DNA of 64,000 nt from Euglena gracilis (GCA_039621445.1 CP154954.1:45549847-45613846), one strand, 5' to 3'. Shown: positions 1-13,330, numbered from the stretch's first letter. Notes: generated by a model not told the origin, from the letters alone. Numbers and translations are program-made.

Positions 1-3000
1 AAAAAAAAGTGTTTTTGAGCGAAAAAAATTTTTCCGACCCGGACCCCTCCATGCCCCCTCCCCCCCCCCCCCCTGGCCGGTGGACTTAGCCATTTTTGGG
101 TCAAAAAGTCCAAAAAAAATTTTTTCGCCCAAAACCATGTTTTTTGACCTCCCGGACCCGAAAAAAGTGTTTTCGAGCCAAAAATGAGCGCTTTTTGACC
201 CGCCAGCGCCCCGTTTTGGGCCGCCAACCCATTCACTTTAGGTGAAAACCGGGTCAAAAAAGTCGAAAAAAATCGAAAAAAATTTTTTTGCCCGGAACAA
301 TGTTTTTTGGCCTCCAGGACCCGTAAAACCTGTTTTTGAGTCGAAAATGAGCGTTTTTTCGACCTGCCAGCGCCCCGTTTTGGGCCGCCAACCCATTGAT
401 TTTTGCTCAAAACTGGATCAAAAAAGTCGAAAAAATTTGAAATTTTTTTTGCCCAAAACGATGTTTTTTGCCTTCCCAGACCCAGAAAAAGTGATTTTGA
501 GCCGAAAATGAGTGTTTTTCCGGGGCCGGGGTGGTCTCCCAAAGAGCTCAGCTCTACGTCACACCCTGGTCGCTGAGCTCTTATCTCTTTAGAGTAAGAG
601 CGAAGCTTACCACCGGGGCCGGAGGGGGGTCGGCCCCCCCCCCCCCCCCCCCCCCCCCCCCTGCCCCCCCCCTGAGTAGGTCCGGAAACCCCGGGATTAT
701 CGATGTGACTGGATTTCGTGGCCCCCAAAGTGAATGGCCTATAGGTTAGGGGACGGTCCCTAGTACCTCCAGAGCCCTTCGGTTACCCGCAACTCCCCGC
801 CAGTCCGGAGATATGGCCCGAGCAAAAAAGTTGTCTACCGTTTTTTTTTTCCGGGGAAATTTCAGGGTCATTTTGGGGTCAAAAAATCGATAATTTCAAA
901 ATATCTCGAAAACGCCGGGGAGTTGCGAAAAAGTAAAGAGGACGTCATTCCTCAACTTTGGGACGCCCGATCGATCGCTATGCGCGGTTTGGGCCGACTC
1001 ACCTCCCCGCCTAGCCCGAGATACGGCCGTTTTGGGGTTTTGGGCCAGTTTGGCCAGTTTTGGCCATTTCGGGCCCGTTCGGGGCCCGAAACCGTAATTT
1101 GCCCGTATCTCGGGCTAGACGGGGAGTTGGAGCCCAAACCAGGGGGTCAATCATTAGGTTTAGGGGGGGGGTTTGACCGTTTTTTGGGGTTCCCGGGGTC
1201 TGGTTGTGCCATTTTGGGCCATTTTTGGGTATTCGGGGACCCCTGCGGGGGTTCGAGGGCCGCCGGGCTGGGGTCCAAAAATCGAAAATTTCAAAATATC
1301 TCGAAAACGCTGCGGAGTTGAGGAAAAGTGATGGCGACCTTATTTGACGACCTTGGAACGCCCTATCGATCGGTATGCGCGGTTTAGGACAACTCCTTGC
1401 CTAGCCCGAGATACGGCCGTTTTGGGGGTTTTGGGCCCGTTTTGCCAGTTCTGGCCCGTTCAGGGCCCGAAACCGTAAATTGGCCGTATCTCGGGCTAGA
1501 CGGGGAGTTGGGACCCAAACTGGGGGGCAAACATTACGTTTTTAGGGGGGGGGTGGTGTTGACCGTTTTTTGGGGTTCCCGGGGTCTGGTTGTGCGATTT
1601 TGGCCAGTTTTGGGTGTTCGGGGACCCCATCGCGCGCCGTCAGGGCGGCTGGGTGAGGGGGGGTCGGGTGGCAGGTCGGGACCCAAAATTTTGAAAAATT
1701 TTTTTCGCTCAAAAACACTTTTTTTCACTTCAGAACATCAAAAAAAGTGTTTTTGAGCGAAAAAAATTTTTCCGACCCGGACCCCTCCATGCCCCCCCCC
1801 CCGGATGCCCCCCCCCCCTGGCCGGTGGACTTACCATTTTGGGTCAAAAAGTCAAAAAAATTCAAAAAAATTTTTTCGCCCAAACCATGTTTTTTTGACC
1901 TCCCGACCCGAAAAAAAGTGTTTTCGAGCCAAAAATAGCGATTTTTTCGCCCAAAACCATGTTTTTTGACCTCCCGGACCCGAAAAAAGTGTTTTCGAGC
2001 CAAAAATGAGCGCTTTTTGACCCGCCAGCGCCCCGTTTTGGGCCGCCAACCCATTCACTTTAGGTGAAAACCGGGTCAAAAAAGTCGAAAAAAATCGAAA
2101 AAATTTTTTTTTGCCCGGAACAATGTTTTTTGGCCTCCAGGACCCGTAAAACCTGTTTTTGAGTCGAAAATGAGCGTTTTTCGACCCGCCAGCGCCCCGT
2201 TTTGGGCCGCCAACCCATTGATTTTTGCTCAAAACTGGATCAAAAAAGTCGAAAAAATTTGAAATTTTTTTGCCCAAAACGATGTTTTTTGCCTTCCCAA
2301 ACCCGGAAAAAGTGATTTTGAGCCGAAAATGAGTGTTTTTCCGGGGCCGGGGTGGTCTCCCAAAGAGCTCAGCTCTACGTCACACCCTGGTCGCTGAGCT
2401 CTTATCTCTTTAGAGTAAGAGCGAAGCTTACCACCGGGGCCGGAGGGGGGTCGGCCCCCCCCGCCCCCCACCCCGCCCCCCCCCCCGCCCCCCCCCCTGG
2501 GTAGGTCCGGAAACCCCGGGATTATCGATGTGACTGGATTTCGTGGCCCCCAAAGTGAATGGCCTATAGGTTAGGGGACGGTCCCTAGTACCTCCAGAGC
2601 CCTTCGGTTACCCGCAACTCCCCGCCAGTCCGGAGATATGGCCCGAGCAAAAAAGTTGTCTACCGTTTTTTTTCCGGGGAAATTTCAGGGTCATTTTGGG
2701 GTCAAAAAATCGATAATTTCAAAATATCTCGAAAACGCCGGGGAGTTGCGAAAAAGTAAAGAGGACGTCATTCCTCAACTTTGGGACGCCCGATCGATCG
2801 CTATGCGCGGTTTGGGCCGACTCCCCGCGTAGCCCGAGATACGGCCGTTTTGGGGTTTTGGGCCAGTTTGGCCAGTTTTGGCCATTTCGGGCCCGTTCGG
2901 AGCCCGAAACCGTAATTTGCCCGTATCTCGGGCTAGACGGGGAGTTGGAGCCCAAACCAGGGGGTCAATCATTAGGTTTAGGGGGGGGGGGGTTGACCGT

Positions 3001-6000
3001 TTTTTGGGGTTCCCGGGGTCTGGTTGTGCCATTTTGGGCCATTTTTGGGTATTCGGGGACCCCTGCGGGGGTTCGAGGGCCGCCGGGCTGGGGTCTAAAA
3101 ATCGAAAATTTCAAAATATCTCGAAAACGCTGCGGAGTTGAGGAAAAGTGATGGTGACCTTATTTGATGACCTTGGAACGCCCTATTGATCAGTATCCGC
3201 GGTTTAGGACAACTCCTTGCCTAGCCCGAGATACGGCCGTTTTGGGGGTTTTGGGCCCGTTTTGCCAGTTCTGGCCCGTTCGGGGCCCGAAACCGTAAAT
3301 TGGCCGTATCTCGGGCTAGACGGGGAGTTGGGACCCAAACTGGGGGTCAAACATTACGTTTAGGGGGGGGGTTTGACCGTTTTTTGGGGTTCCCGGGGTC
3401 TGGTTGTGCGATTTTGGCCAGTTTTGGGTGTTCGGGGACCCCATCGCGCGCCGTCAGGGCGGCTGGGTGAGGGGGGGTCGGTCGGGTGGCAGGTCGGGAC
3501 CCAAAATTTTGAAAAAATTTTTTCGCTCAAAAACACTTTTTTTCACTTCAGAACATCAAAAAAAGTGTTTTTGAGCGAAAAAAATTTTTCCGACCCGGAC
3601 CCCTCCATGCCCCCCCCCCCGGATGCCCCCCCCCCCTGGCCGGTGGACTTAGCCATTTTTGGGTCAAAAAGTCAAAAAAAATTCAAAAAATTTTTTTTCG
3701 CCCAAAACCATGTTTTTTGACCTCCCGGACCCGAAAAAAGTGTTTTCGAGCCAAAAATGAGCGCTTTTTGATCCGCCAGCGCCCCGGTTTGGGCCGCCAA
3801 CCCATTCACTTTAGGTGAAAACCGGGTCAAAAAAGTCGAAAAAAATCGAAAAAAATTTTTTTGCCGGGAACAATGTTTTTTGGCCTCCAGGACCCGTAAA
3901 ACCTGTTTTTGAGTCGAAAATGAGCGTTTTTCGACCTGCCAGCGCCCCGTTTTGGGCCGCCAACCCATTGATTTTTGCTCAAAACTGGATCAAAAAAGTC
4001 GAAAAAATTTGAAATTTTTTTTGCCCAAAACGATGTTTTTTGCCTTCCCAGACCCGGAAAAAGTGATTTTGAGCCGAAAATGAGTGTTTTTCCGGGGCCG
4101 GGGTGGTCTCCCAAAGAGCTCAGCTCTACGTCACACCCTGGTCGCTGAGCTCTTATCTCTTTAGAGTAAGAGCGAAGCTTACCACCGGGGCCGGAGGGGG
4201 GTCGGACCCCCCCACCCCCCCCCCGCCCCCCCTGGGTAGGTCCGGAAACCCCGGGATTATCGATGTGACTGGATTTCGTGGCCCCCAAAGTGAATGGCCT
4301 ATAGGTTAGGGGACGGTCCCTAGTACCTCCAGAGCCCTTCGGTTACCCGCAACTCCCCGCCAGTCCGGAGATATGGCCCGAGCAAAAAAGTTGTCTACCG
4401 TTTTTTTTCCGGGGAAATTTCAGGGTCATTTTGGGGTCAAAAAATCGATAATTTCAAAATATCTCGAAAACGCCGGGGAGTTGCGAAAAAGTAAAGAGGA
4501 CGTCATTCCTCAACTTTGGGACGCCCGATCGATCGCTATGCGCGGTTTGGGCCGACTCCCCGCGTAGCCCGAGATACGGCCGTTTTGGGGTTTTGGGCCA
4601 GTTTGGCCAGTTTTGGCCATTTCGGGCCCGTTCGGAGCCCGAAACCGTAATTTGCCCGTATCTCGGGCTAGACGGGGAGTTGGAGCCCAAACCAGGGGGT
4701 CAATCATTAGGTTTAGGGGGGGGGGTTGACCGTTTTTTGGGGTTCCCGGGGTCTGGTTGTGCCATTTTGGGCCATTTTTGGGTATTCGGGGACCCCTGCG
4801 GGGGTTCGAGGGCCGCCGGGCTGGGGTCTAAAAATCGAAAATTTCAAAATATCTCGAAAACGCTGCGGAGTTGAGGAAAAGTGATGGTGACCTTATTTGA
4901 TGACCTTGGAACGCCCTATTGATCAGTATCCGCGGTTTAGGACAACTCCTTGCCTAGCCCGAGATACGGCCGTTTTGGGGGTTTTGGGCCCGTTTTGCCA
5001 GTTCTGGCCCGTTCGGGGCCCGAAACCGTAAATTGGCCGTATCTCGGGCTAGACGGGGAGTTGGGACCCAAACTGGGGGTCAAACATTACGTTTAGGGGG
5101 GGGGTTTGACCGTTTTTTGGGGTTCCCGGGGTCTGGTTGTGCGATTTTGGCCAGTTTTGGGTGTTCGGGGACCCCATCGCGCGCCGTCAGGGCGGCTGGG
5201 TGAGGGGGGGTCGGTCGGGTGGCAGGTCGGGACCCAAAATTTTGAAAAATTTTTTTCGCTCAAAAACACTTTTTTTTCACTTCAGAACATCAAAAAAAGT
5301 GTTTTTGAGCGAAAAAAATTTTACCGACCCGGACCCCTCCATGCCCCCCCCCTGGATGCCCCCCCCCCCTGGCCGGTGGACTTAGCCATTTTTGGGTCAA
5401 AAAGTCAAAAAAAATTCAAAAAATTTTTTTTCGCCCAAAACCATGTTTTTTGACCTCCCGGACCCGAAAAAAGTGTTTTCGAGCCAAAAATGAGCTTTTT
5501 TTTTTCGACCCGCCGGCGCCCCGTTTTGGGCCGCCGATCCATTGACTTTGGGTCAAAACCGGGTCAAAAAAGTCGAAAAAAATCGAAAAATTTTTTTTTG
5601 CCCAAAACCATGTTTTTTGACCTCCCGGACCCGAAAAAAGTGTTTTCGAGCCAAAAATGAGCGCTTTTTGACCCGCCAGCGCCCCGTTTTGGGCCGCCAA
5701 CCCATTCACTTTAGGTGAAAACCGGGTCAAAAAAGTCGAAAAAAATCGAAAAAATTTTTTTTGCCCGGAACAATGTTTTTTGGCCTCCAGGACCCGTAAA
5801 ACCTGTTTTTGAGTCAAAAATGAGCGTTTTTCGACCCGCCAGCGCCCCGTTTTGGGCCGCCAACCCATTGATTTTTGCTCAAAACTGGATCAAAAAAGTC
5901 GAAAAAATTTGAAATTTTTTTTGCCCAAAACGATGTTTTTTGCCTTCCCAGACCCGGAAAAAGTGATTTTGAGCCGAAAATGAGTGTTTTTCCGGGGCCG

Positions 6001-7779
6001 GGGTGGTCTCCCAAAGAGCTCAGCTCTACGTCACACCCTGGTCGCTGAGCTCTTATCTCTTTAGAGTAAGAGCGAAGCTTACCACCGGGGCCGGAGGGGG
6101 GGTCGGACCCCCCCGCCCCCCCGCCCCCCGCCCCCCCGCCCCCCCCCCCTGGGTAGGTCCGGAAACCCCGGGATTATCGATGTGACTGGATTTCGTGGCC
6201 CCCAAAGTGAATGGCCTATAGGTTAGGGGACGATCCCTAGTACCTCCAGAACCCTTCAGTTACCCGCAACTCTCCGCCAGTCCGGAGATATGGCCCGAGC
6301 AAAAAAGTTGTCTACCGTTTTTTTTCCGGGGAAATTGCAGGGTCATTTTGGGGTCAAAAAATCGAAAATTTCAAAATATCTCGAAAACGCCGGGGAGTTG
6401 AGAAAAAGTGAAGAGGACGTCGTTCCGCAACTTTGGGACGCCCGATCGATCGGTATGCGCGGTTTGGGCCAACTCCAGATTCGGCTGTTTTGGGGTTTTG
6501 GGCCAGTTTGGCCAGTTTCGGGCCCATTCGGGGCCCGAAACCGTAATTCGCCCATATCTCGGGCTAGACGGGGAGTTGGAACCCAAACCAGGGGGTCAAT
6601 CATTAGGTTTAGGGGGGGGGGGGTTTGACCGTTTTTTGGGGTTCCCGGGGCCTGGTTGTGCGACTTTGGGCCAGTTTTTGGTTATTCGGGGACCCCTGCG
6701 GGGGTTCAAGGGCGGCCGGGCTGGGGTGCAAAAATCGAAAAATTCAAAATGTCTCGAAAACACTGCGGAGTTGAGAAAAAGTGATGGCGACCTCATTTGA
6801 CGACGTTGGAACGCCCGATCGATCGGTATGCGCGATTTGGGACAACTCCTCGCCTAGCCCGAGATACGGCCGTTTTGGGGGTTTTGGGCCAGTTTTGCCA
6901 GTTCTGGCCCGTTCGGGGCCCGAAACCGTAAATTGGCCAGACTGTCTCGGGCTAGACGGGGAGTTGGGACCCAAACCAGGGGGTCAATCATTGGTTTAGG
7001 GGGGGTTTTGACCGTTTTTTAGGGTTCCCGGGGTCTGGTTGTGCGATTTTGGGCCAGTTTTGGGTATTCGGGGAACCCACAGGGCGCCGTCAGGGCGGCT
7101 GGGCGAGGGGGGGTCGGGTGGCAGGTCGGGACCCAAAATTTTGAAAAAATTTTTTTCGCTCAAAAACACTTTTTTTCACTTCAGAACATCAAAAAAAAAT
7201 GTTTTTGAGCGAAAAAAAAATTTACCGACCCGGACCCCCACCCCATGCCCCCCCCCCCTGGCTGGGGCCCGCCCCCCAGGCTGGTGGACTTGGCCATTTT
7301 TGGGTCAAAAAGTCAAAAAAATTTTTTTCGCTCAAAACCATGTTTTTTGACCTCCCGGACCTGAAAAAAGTGGTTTCGAGCAGAAAACGAGCGTTTTTCG
7401 ACCATCCAGCGCCCCGTTTTGGGCTGCCAACCCATTGACTTTAGGTCAAAACCGGGTCAAAAAAGTCGAAAAAAATCCAAAAAATTTTTTTTGCCTGAAA
7501 CAATGTTTTTTGGCCTCCCGGACCCAGAAAAACTGTTTTTGAGCCAAAAACGAGTGTTTTTCGACCCACCGGCGCCCCGTTTTGGGCCGCCAACCCATTG
7601 ATTTTCGGTCGAAAAGTCGAAAAAAGTCGAAAAAAAAGCCGAAAAAAATCGAAAATTATTTTCACCCGGAACGATGTTTTTTGGCCTCCCGGACCCGGAA
7701 ACGGTGTTTTTTTGAGCCGAAAATGGACGTTTTCCGACCCCCGGGGCCCCGTTTTGGGCACAAAACCCTTGCATTTCAG

Positions 7780-8500
7780 TCAAAAGAGCTGCACGGGCCG
7801 CCGGGCCGCTGGCCGGGCCGGGCCAGGCCGCCGGGCCGGTCCGGGCCGGGCTTCCGGCCGGGCCGGGCCGCCGGGCCAGTTTGGTCAGTTTTGGCTGTTT
7901 CGGGGCCCGAAACCGTAAATTGGCCGTATCTCGGGCTGGACGGGGAGTTGGGACCCAAACCAGGGAGTCAATCATGAGGTTTAGGGGGGGGTTTTGACCG
8001 TTTTTTGGGGTTCCCGCCTGGTTGTGCGATTTTGCTAACAACCAAACACTGACTGGACCCTCACCAGCAACCCAGGGCGAAACCTCAAATTCTAACCGCT
8101 TGCCCACGGCAAGATAGCAAAGTAGGTAACCGCCCGCAACCGTGCGGGTCCCCGGTACCCATAGCCGGGGATACCCAAGCCGATGACATCCCATCATTGT
8201 CACCCCACTTCACGGGCAACGACGATGGGAGTGGTGCGAAATCGGGGTAACCACGCCTGGGCCGCATCAACTGTTCGGAGGCGTCCCGAATAATAATGAC
8301 TCCTTCTTTCCCCCTTTTTAACACCAAAAAGTCACACACGCAATTATACTTGCATGTGCAAACACCATACTACATAACTCCAATGGTCTTCATTTCTCCA
8401 CAAGGGCTCCCTGAAGTCTTCAACATATGATTTTAACCCCATCACCACCTATGCTACAGGGCCGCCGGGCCGCCGGGCCGCTGGCCGGCCGGGTCGGGCC
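7780..8500. other. Single-copy insertion within the array, flanked by CCGGG-rich runs
   Basis: Similar GGGCCGCCGGGCCGCTGGCC runs lie at 7795-7870 and 8458-8500. Between them 8030-8450 is not repeated elsewhere in the window. Its - strand has an 84-codon frame (8339-8085, MCDFLVLKRGKEGVIIIRDA) of unknown nature. It has the look of a degraded retroelement, but I could not place it. Confidence 0.5.
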
Positions 8501-8799
8501 GCAGTGGCCTCCCAAAGAGCTCAGCTCTACGTCACACCCCGGTGGGGGTCGCTGAGCTCTTATCTCTTTAGAGTAAGAGCGAAGCTTACCACCCCGGCGA
8601 CGGGGGGGGTCGGACCCCCCCGCCCCCCCTGGGTAGGTCCGGAAACCCCGGGATTATCGATGTGATTGGTTTTCCGGGCCCCCAAAGTGAATAGCCTATA
8701 GGTTAGGAGAGGATTTCTAGTTTCTGACGCCCTCACTTTACCGGCAACTCCCCGACAGTCCGGAGATATGGCCCGAGCAAAAAAGTTGTCTACCGTTTT

Positions 8800-9230
8800 T
8801 TTTCCAAAAGAAATTTTGTTGGACTGGCAAAAGGGGTCATTTTTGGGGTCAAAAAATCGAAAAATTCAAAATATCTCGAAAACGCTGGGGAGTTGAGAAA
8901 AAGTAAAGAGTACCTCATTCCACAACTTTGGGACGCCCTATCCACCGGTATGCGCGGTTTGGGCCAACTCCCCGCCTGGGCCGAGATATGGCCGTTTTGT
9001 GGTTTCGCCACGGGGGGACTCTGCCAAAAAGGGGTCATTTTTGGGGTCAAAAAATCGAAAAATTCAAAATATCTCGAAAACGCTGGGGAGTTGAGAAAAA
9101 GTAAAGAGTACCTCATTCCACAACTTTGGGACGCCATATCCACCGGTATGCGCGGTTTGGGCCAACGCCCCGCCTGGGCCGAGATATGGCCGTTTTGTGG
9201 TTTCGCCACGGGGGGACTCTGCCATTTGGA
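8800..9230. repeat. Tandem pair of ~195-base subrepeats
   Basis: Two near-identical copies of the segment running from AAAATATCTCGAAAACGCTG to GGTTTCGCCACGGGGGGACT, a variant of the array's second subrepeat, at the decayed right end of the array. Confidence 0.85.
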
Positions 9231-9472
9231 GCCCAAAACAGGCCAAAAAAAAACAGTTTTTGCAAAATATCTCCAAAATGGTGGGGAGTTGAAAAAAATA
9301 TCCGGAGACCTAAATTGAAGCCCTTGGAACGCCCTATCTAGTGGTATTTTCATTTCCACGCAACTCCCCGCCTGGCCCGAGATACGGCCGTTTTTCGGCC
9401 CGGATGGCCGTTTTGTACGCTTTTCCCACTGTATTTGTACTTGTATGCATGCACATATGGCAGCCTACAATT

Positions 9473-9835
9473 ACCAGGGTGTGACGTAGAGCTGAGCTCT
9501 TTGGGAGACCACCCCGGCCCTGGATTCGGATTCAGGCCCAAAACGGGGGGCGGGAGGTCGAAAAATGTTCGTTTTCGGCTCAAAAACATTTTTTCGGGTC
9601 CGGGAGGCCAAAAAACATGGTTTTGGGCAAAAAAAATTTTTTCGATTTTTTTGCACTTTTTTGACCCGGTTTTGACCCAAAGTCAATGGGTTGGCAAACC
9701 AAAACGGGGCGCTGGTGGGTCGAAAAACGCTCATTTTCGGCTCAAAAACAGTTTTTACGGGTCCGGGAGGCCAAAAAACATGGTTTTGGGCAAAAAAAAA
9801 ATTCGATTTTTTTCGACTTTTTTGACCTAAAATGG
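9473..9835 (-). repeat. Inverted partial copy of the array unit
   Basis: Starts with the reverse complement of the AGAGCTCAGCTCTACGTCAC block and continues through two reverse-complement copies of the A/T-rich subrepeat, ending the array as a foldback. Confidence 0.9.
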
Positions 9836-10900
9836 CTGAGTCGGTTCGGTCACTGTGGCTTTTCATGCAATTCTTGTCTATCAGTGGTCCTTTAACTCTC
9901 TGCAGTCCCACCTACCCAAAACTGACCCCCCACCAACCATGCATTCTCATCTGTGGGTGATCATACTGGTGCAGAGTACTCATTTGGCCTTATGTGGATC
10001 GTCTCTGGGTGATTTGGGCCATCCAACCCCACCCGGGCCTCAATTTGGGCAATTTTCTGTGAAATGACGATGTTAAGTAGGGTAAAGTTTATGAATGCGG
10101 ACTTAGTCGGCCTACCCCCCCTTGTGGGGCCCTATAGCTTCCGTATATATTTATATACATCAGTATGAACAGATTTCAACGTCTTGGAAATTGACTAACT
10201 CTTCCTCAGCTTTTGGCCAATATGGCCCAAATTTCCCATGCGGTCGAAAGTCCCTCTCACCTGAGAACAAAAATGGGGGGATTATCAAAAGCCTCTGATA
10301 GAAGGAGAGACCTGATGCGCAACCCGGTGTCCAAGACACCAGGACGCTCCCGAAGGAGCGTTGGGGCACAGTTCTTAAAATCTATTTCCTGGGCCCAACG
10401 CTACTTCCATTGGAAACTGTTAGCGTTGGTTGATTTCCAAGCTGGCGCCAATAATTGTCAGTCGATTTCCAAGACAGAAATATGTTGCTGGCCAGATTCA
10501 ACCGCTTCGGGGTCAAAAAAATAGCTTCTTTTCAAATTATTTTGAAAATGTCAGGGAATCAGAGGAAGCCTGGGGGGGGGGGAAGTGAAACCCTGGGGAC
10601 CCTCTATCACCCCATGCAGGGCCACCTGCGTGCCTGGCCCATTTTGCACTGCTTTCGCCAGTTTCAGCTTGGTCATGAAAGGAGCTTTGAAAACATGCAA
10701 AAAAGCATTGCACAAGCAATAAATGAATGGCTACCTGCAAATGAGATCACGAACAATAATAAATTTCCTGCAGATGGAGAGGTTCCATTTGCATTTCCAA
10801 AAGGAGTGAAATACGGTGATGACGGTATTGATGATGGACAACAATGACGAACAATCCTCAAATCTCGTGCTTCTGAGAAGAGAAAATGGAATTTCCCACA
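9836..10900. other. Intergenic, no firm gene
   Basis: Mostly unique sequence. The + strand frame ending at 10845 (INEWLPANEITNNNKFPADG then GVKYGDDGIDDGQQ) has ordinary amino acid use and a CTTTCGCCAG acceptor-like site at 10650. It could be a last exon of an unknown gene but matches nothing I know. Confidence 0.3.
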
Positions 10901-10916
10901 AGTGCAGATAACCTTG

Positions 10917-11646
10917 CTAGCTATGTCCCCGGAGAGGTTTCCCCAGAAGACAAATAAAAAAACGATGCATTGTTTGTTGGTTGCTGGGCGCGCAAATCAT
11001 CAGATGGGTCAGCATCGCGGACTTTGTCCAACGAACAAAATAGAAACCAGCCATTTCGGCGGAAAGTTGGGAACGACGCCTGCCGTACACGTGACCTATT
11101 GTTGAGAAAATGTGTTCCAAATTGGCAGAACTTGCCAAACAATTGCAAAGGCGTAAGCCACCCCTGTCAAACCCATAGGAAAACCGGACATCTTGCCTGC
11201 CAACCACCAAGCAACAGGATCACCTTTTTGTTTGATCAAGGCAGGCTGAAATGGTGGGGATTGAGTCAAATATGCATTCAGTGCACATGCAACGTCTGAC
11301 CCTTCCTCCTCTGCAAATTGATGAGCCAAATCCAGTTGTGCCGGGGTCAAACTCCTTCCAAAAAAATGGGCATCCAACTCATTTACCAACAAAAAGAAGG
11401 AGCAATTTAAAGTTTGTTTGCTTCTCTCCAAACCCAAATTATACCCTCCTGCTTTTGTGGGGATGCGTTCTTGCACAATTCGACAGCCTCCACCAGCGTT
11501 CCTTTTGTGCGTTGCATCAAATCCAACATTTCAACAACAGGATCTATTACAGCAAGCAAATCTTGTGCACCATTCAACACTTGCATAAGCCGTCGCCCAG
11601 CCGTCGGCCAGCCGCGTGACTCACAAGAAAATGACCCGAGCCACAT
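10917..11646 (-). pseudogene. Broken hAT-family transposase, C-terminal part
   Basis: Three overlapping - strand frames together read like the C-terminal half of a hAT DNA transposase. 11646-11407 has LDLMQRTKGTLVEAVELC. 11476-11096 has FFGRSLTPAQLDLAHQFAEE and then ALNAYLTQ, DPVAWW and FP, the dimerisation-region pattern. 11210-10917 has SSANLEHIFSTIGHVYGRRR and LSAEMAGF, matching the (S)SA-ER-FS-G-RR-LSPE signature. At least two frameshifts break it. No flanking 8-bp target duplication or inverted ends were identified. Fragments at 13605-13970 and 14372-14578 on the same strand might be N-terminal pieces, but I could not show it. Confidence 0.6.
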
Positions 11647-11699
11647 CCTTGCAATAAAAAAGCAATTTCTCCATCAATCTCCCCTCCAGGTCATGGTCA

Positions 11700-12660
11700 T
11701 TGTTGTGGAGGCTGCATTTTTGCCCATTTTTTGAGGCTTTTTTCGCCAATTTTTGTCAATTTTGCCAATTTTGGATTTTTGCGACTGGAACCAACCCAAA
11801 AAAAAACTTTTTCTTTCTATGTTCCACAAATCCTTTACAAAAAGTGCCTTGATACTGTACTGTTCAGGGGGGGGGAACAGTGAGGGGTGGGGGGCATGGT
11901 ATTAACACACCAAATTAGGGATTCAAATTTCAGCATCATCCGAAATTAGGCATTTGCCACTCAAAGTAAGGGATTGACGCATGGAATTAGGAATTTGCTC
12001 CTCAGAATTGGGAGTTGGCACATTAAATGGAGAATTTGCCTTTGAAAATTCGGAACTGGCATACCAAATTAGGCATTTGCTACCCAAAAGCGGCGTAACA
12101 ACATAAACTAGCTTCCGTCACACCGTCGGCCAGCCGTCGGGAAGCCGTCAACTGGCCATGGGCCAGCCGTGTGCTCCACCGCTCAGGGTTGGGCACATCA
12201 TTTTCCAAGTCAAGCAATTAACCATGGTTAATTGGGGGTCGATTAACCAATTTTTGATTAACCGTGCATTTCCCTCGATTAATTTCGATTAACTGACATT
12301 GGATCAATTTTTTCCAAAAAAATCACATCCTTTTCCGGCGTAAAAAAAATGCAAAAAATGTTGAAAAAAATAAAAGGAAAATTTCGTAAAAAAACTCACG
12401 ATGAAACACCTAAACCACACTTGGAATTCCATTAAGTTCAAAATATGCCAAAATGGTCAAAAACATCCAATATGTTAAAATATGCATTCATGCGTCCAAA
12501 AAAACAACAACAAAGAACGGCTTCCAAAAAAACAAGTTGCCGACTATAGAGGCTAGATAGTCCACTTTGGGACCCCGAACCCCCCCTCCCCCCCTCCGGG
12601 AAGTCAAAATGTCTAGTTCAGCTCGGAAGTGAACAGGGGGGGTCCCAGCCCCCCCTCCGT
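11700..12660. other. Low-complexity intergenic DNA with AATTAGG-type repeats
   Basis: 11900-12080 has loose ~25-base repeats of the form AAATTAGGCATTTGCC. 12200-12300 has GATTAACC/GGTTAATT palindromic words that recur at 14580-14700. No gene seen. Confidence 0.6.
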
Positions 12661-12739
12661 GAACCTGGGCTCCTATGCATTATTATTGTTTTGGTGAAAT
12701 TGGCCCTGTTTTAGAAATAGAGTACCGTGCACCGTGGAT

Positions 12740-13330
12740 AAATCTGATGAGCACCGCTGGTCGTCTGTTGAAAAGAGCTTTCGACCGAGGGGTAACTTGG
12801 TACCCTAACGTTGCACGCAGCCTGAGATACGCTCGCGATCGTCGATCGGCCAGGATCTGAGTTGAAATTTGTGGTAATTTTTGGTGATTTTTGGTTTAAG
12901 ATGCTGAATAAACCTTACAGGAACGATTTTTCTCTTCGAATCGACGACCTGAGGGGTCTAGGGGGGCACAAGAATTGCGAAATTAGGATTTCCCTGCAAC
13001 AAGAAAGAAGGTTGCCAGGCGGCTTGGCTGAATTTGGTGATCATCACCAGTCGTCTGATGAAAAGACCTTTCGATCGAGGGGTGAGTTTGTACCTGGACG
13101 ATTGACACAGCCCGAAATACCCTCGCGATCGCCGGAATTTGGTGAAATGCAAAGTGGCGTGACATTGCCGACCACTGATCGGAGATTGGTCCTGGGAGGG
13201 TCCTTTGACCGAAGGTTGGGGACGCGCCGCTTTGAACAAAAGGGAGTCCCCAGAGGCCGGTTCCGCCGGTTCTGAAGGACGGAACCGGCGTCCGGGACGC
13301 TGGGTTCAGGACAAAACCGGCGTCCGCCCC
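12740..13330. repeat. Degenerate ~290-base direct repeat and GCCGGTTC hairpin
   Basis: GAAAAGAGCTTTCGACCGAG (12770) and GAAAAGACCTTTCGATCGAG (13060) start two related blocks that both continue to CGCTCGCGATCG-like sequence. 13260-13320 folds around GGAACCGGCG. The GAGCTTTCGATCGA word recurs at 34545 and 35890. Confidence 0.6.

Larger units (their letters stand above)
1..9430. repeat. Head-to-tail array of ~1.75-1.9 kb units
   Basis: A block around CCCAAAGAGCTCAGCTCTAC recurs at about 540, 2360, 4110, 6010 and 8515. Units 2 and 3 (from about 2350 and 4100) are almost identical at a spacing of 1735 bases; the others differ by small changes and poly-C length. Each unit holds a ~180-base A/T-rich subrepeat (TTTTTTCGCCC..., repeated 3-5 times) and a ~230-base subrepeat with a CTAGCCCGAGATACGGC / GCCCGTATCTCGGGCTAG inverted pair. 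Open frames here are repeat artefacts. Confidence 0.93.

Noticed and set aside
242-8203. Many overlapping open frames of 60-250 codons on both strands in the first 8 kb
   Set aside because: They repeat with the array units, exist on both strands at once, and read homopolymer-derived residues (FFF, PPP, KKK). No domain or consistent start.
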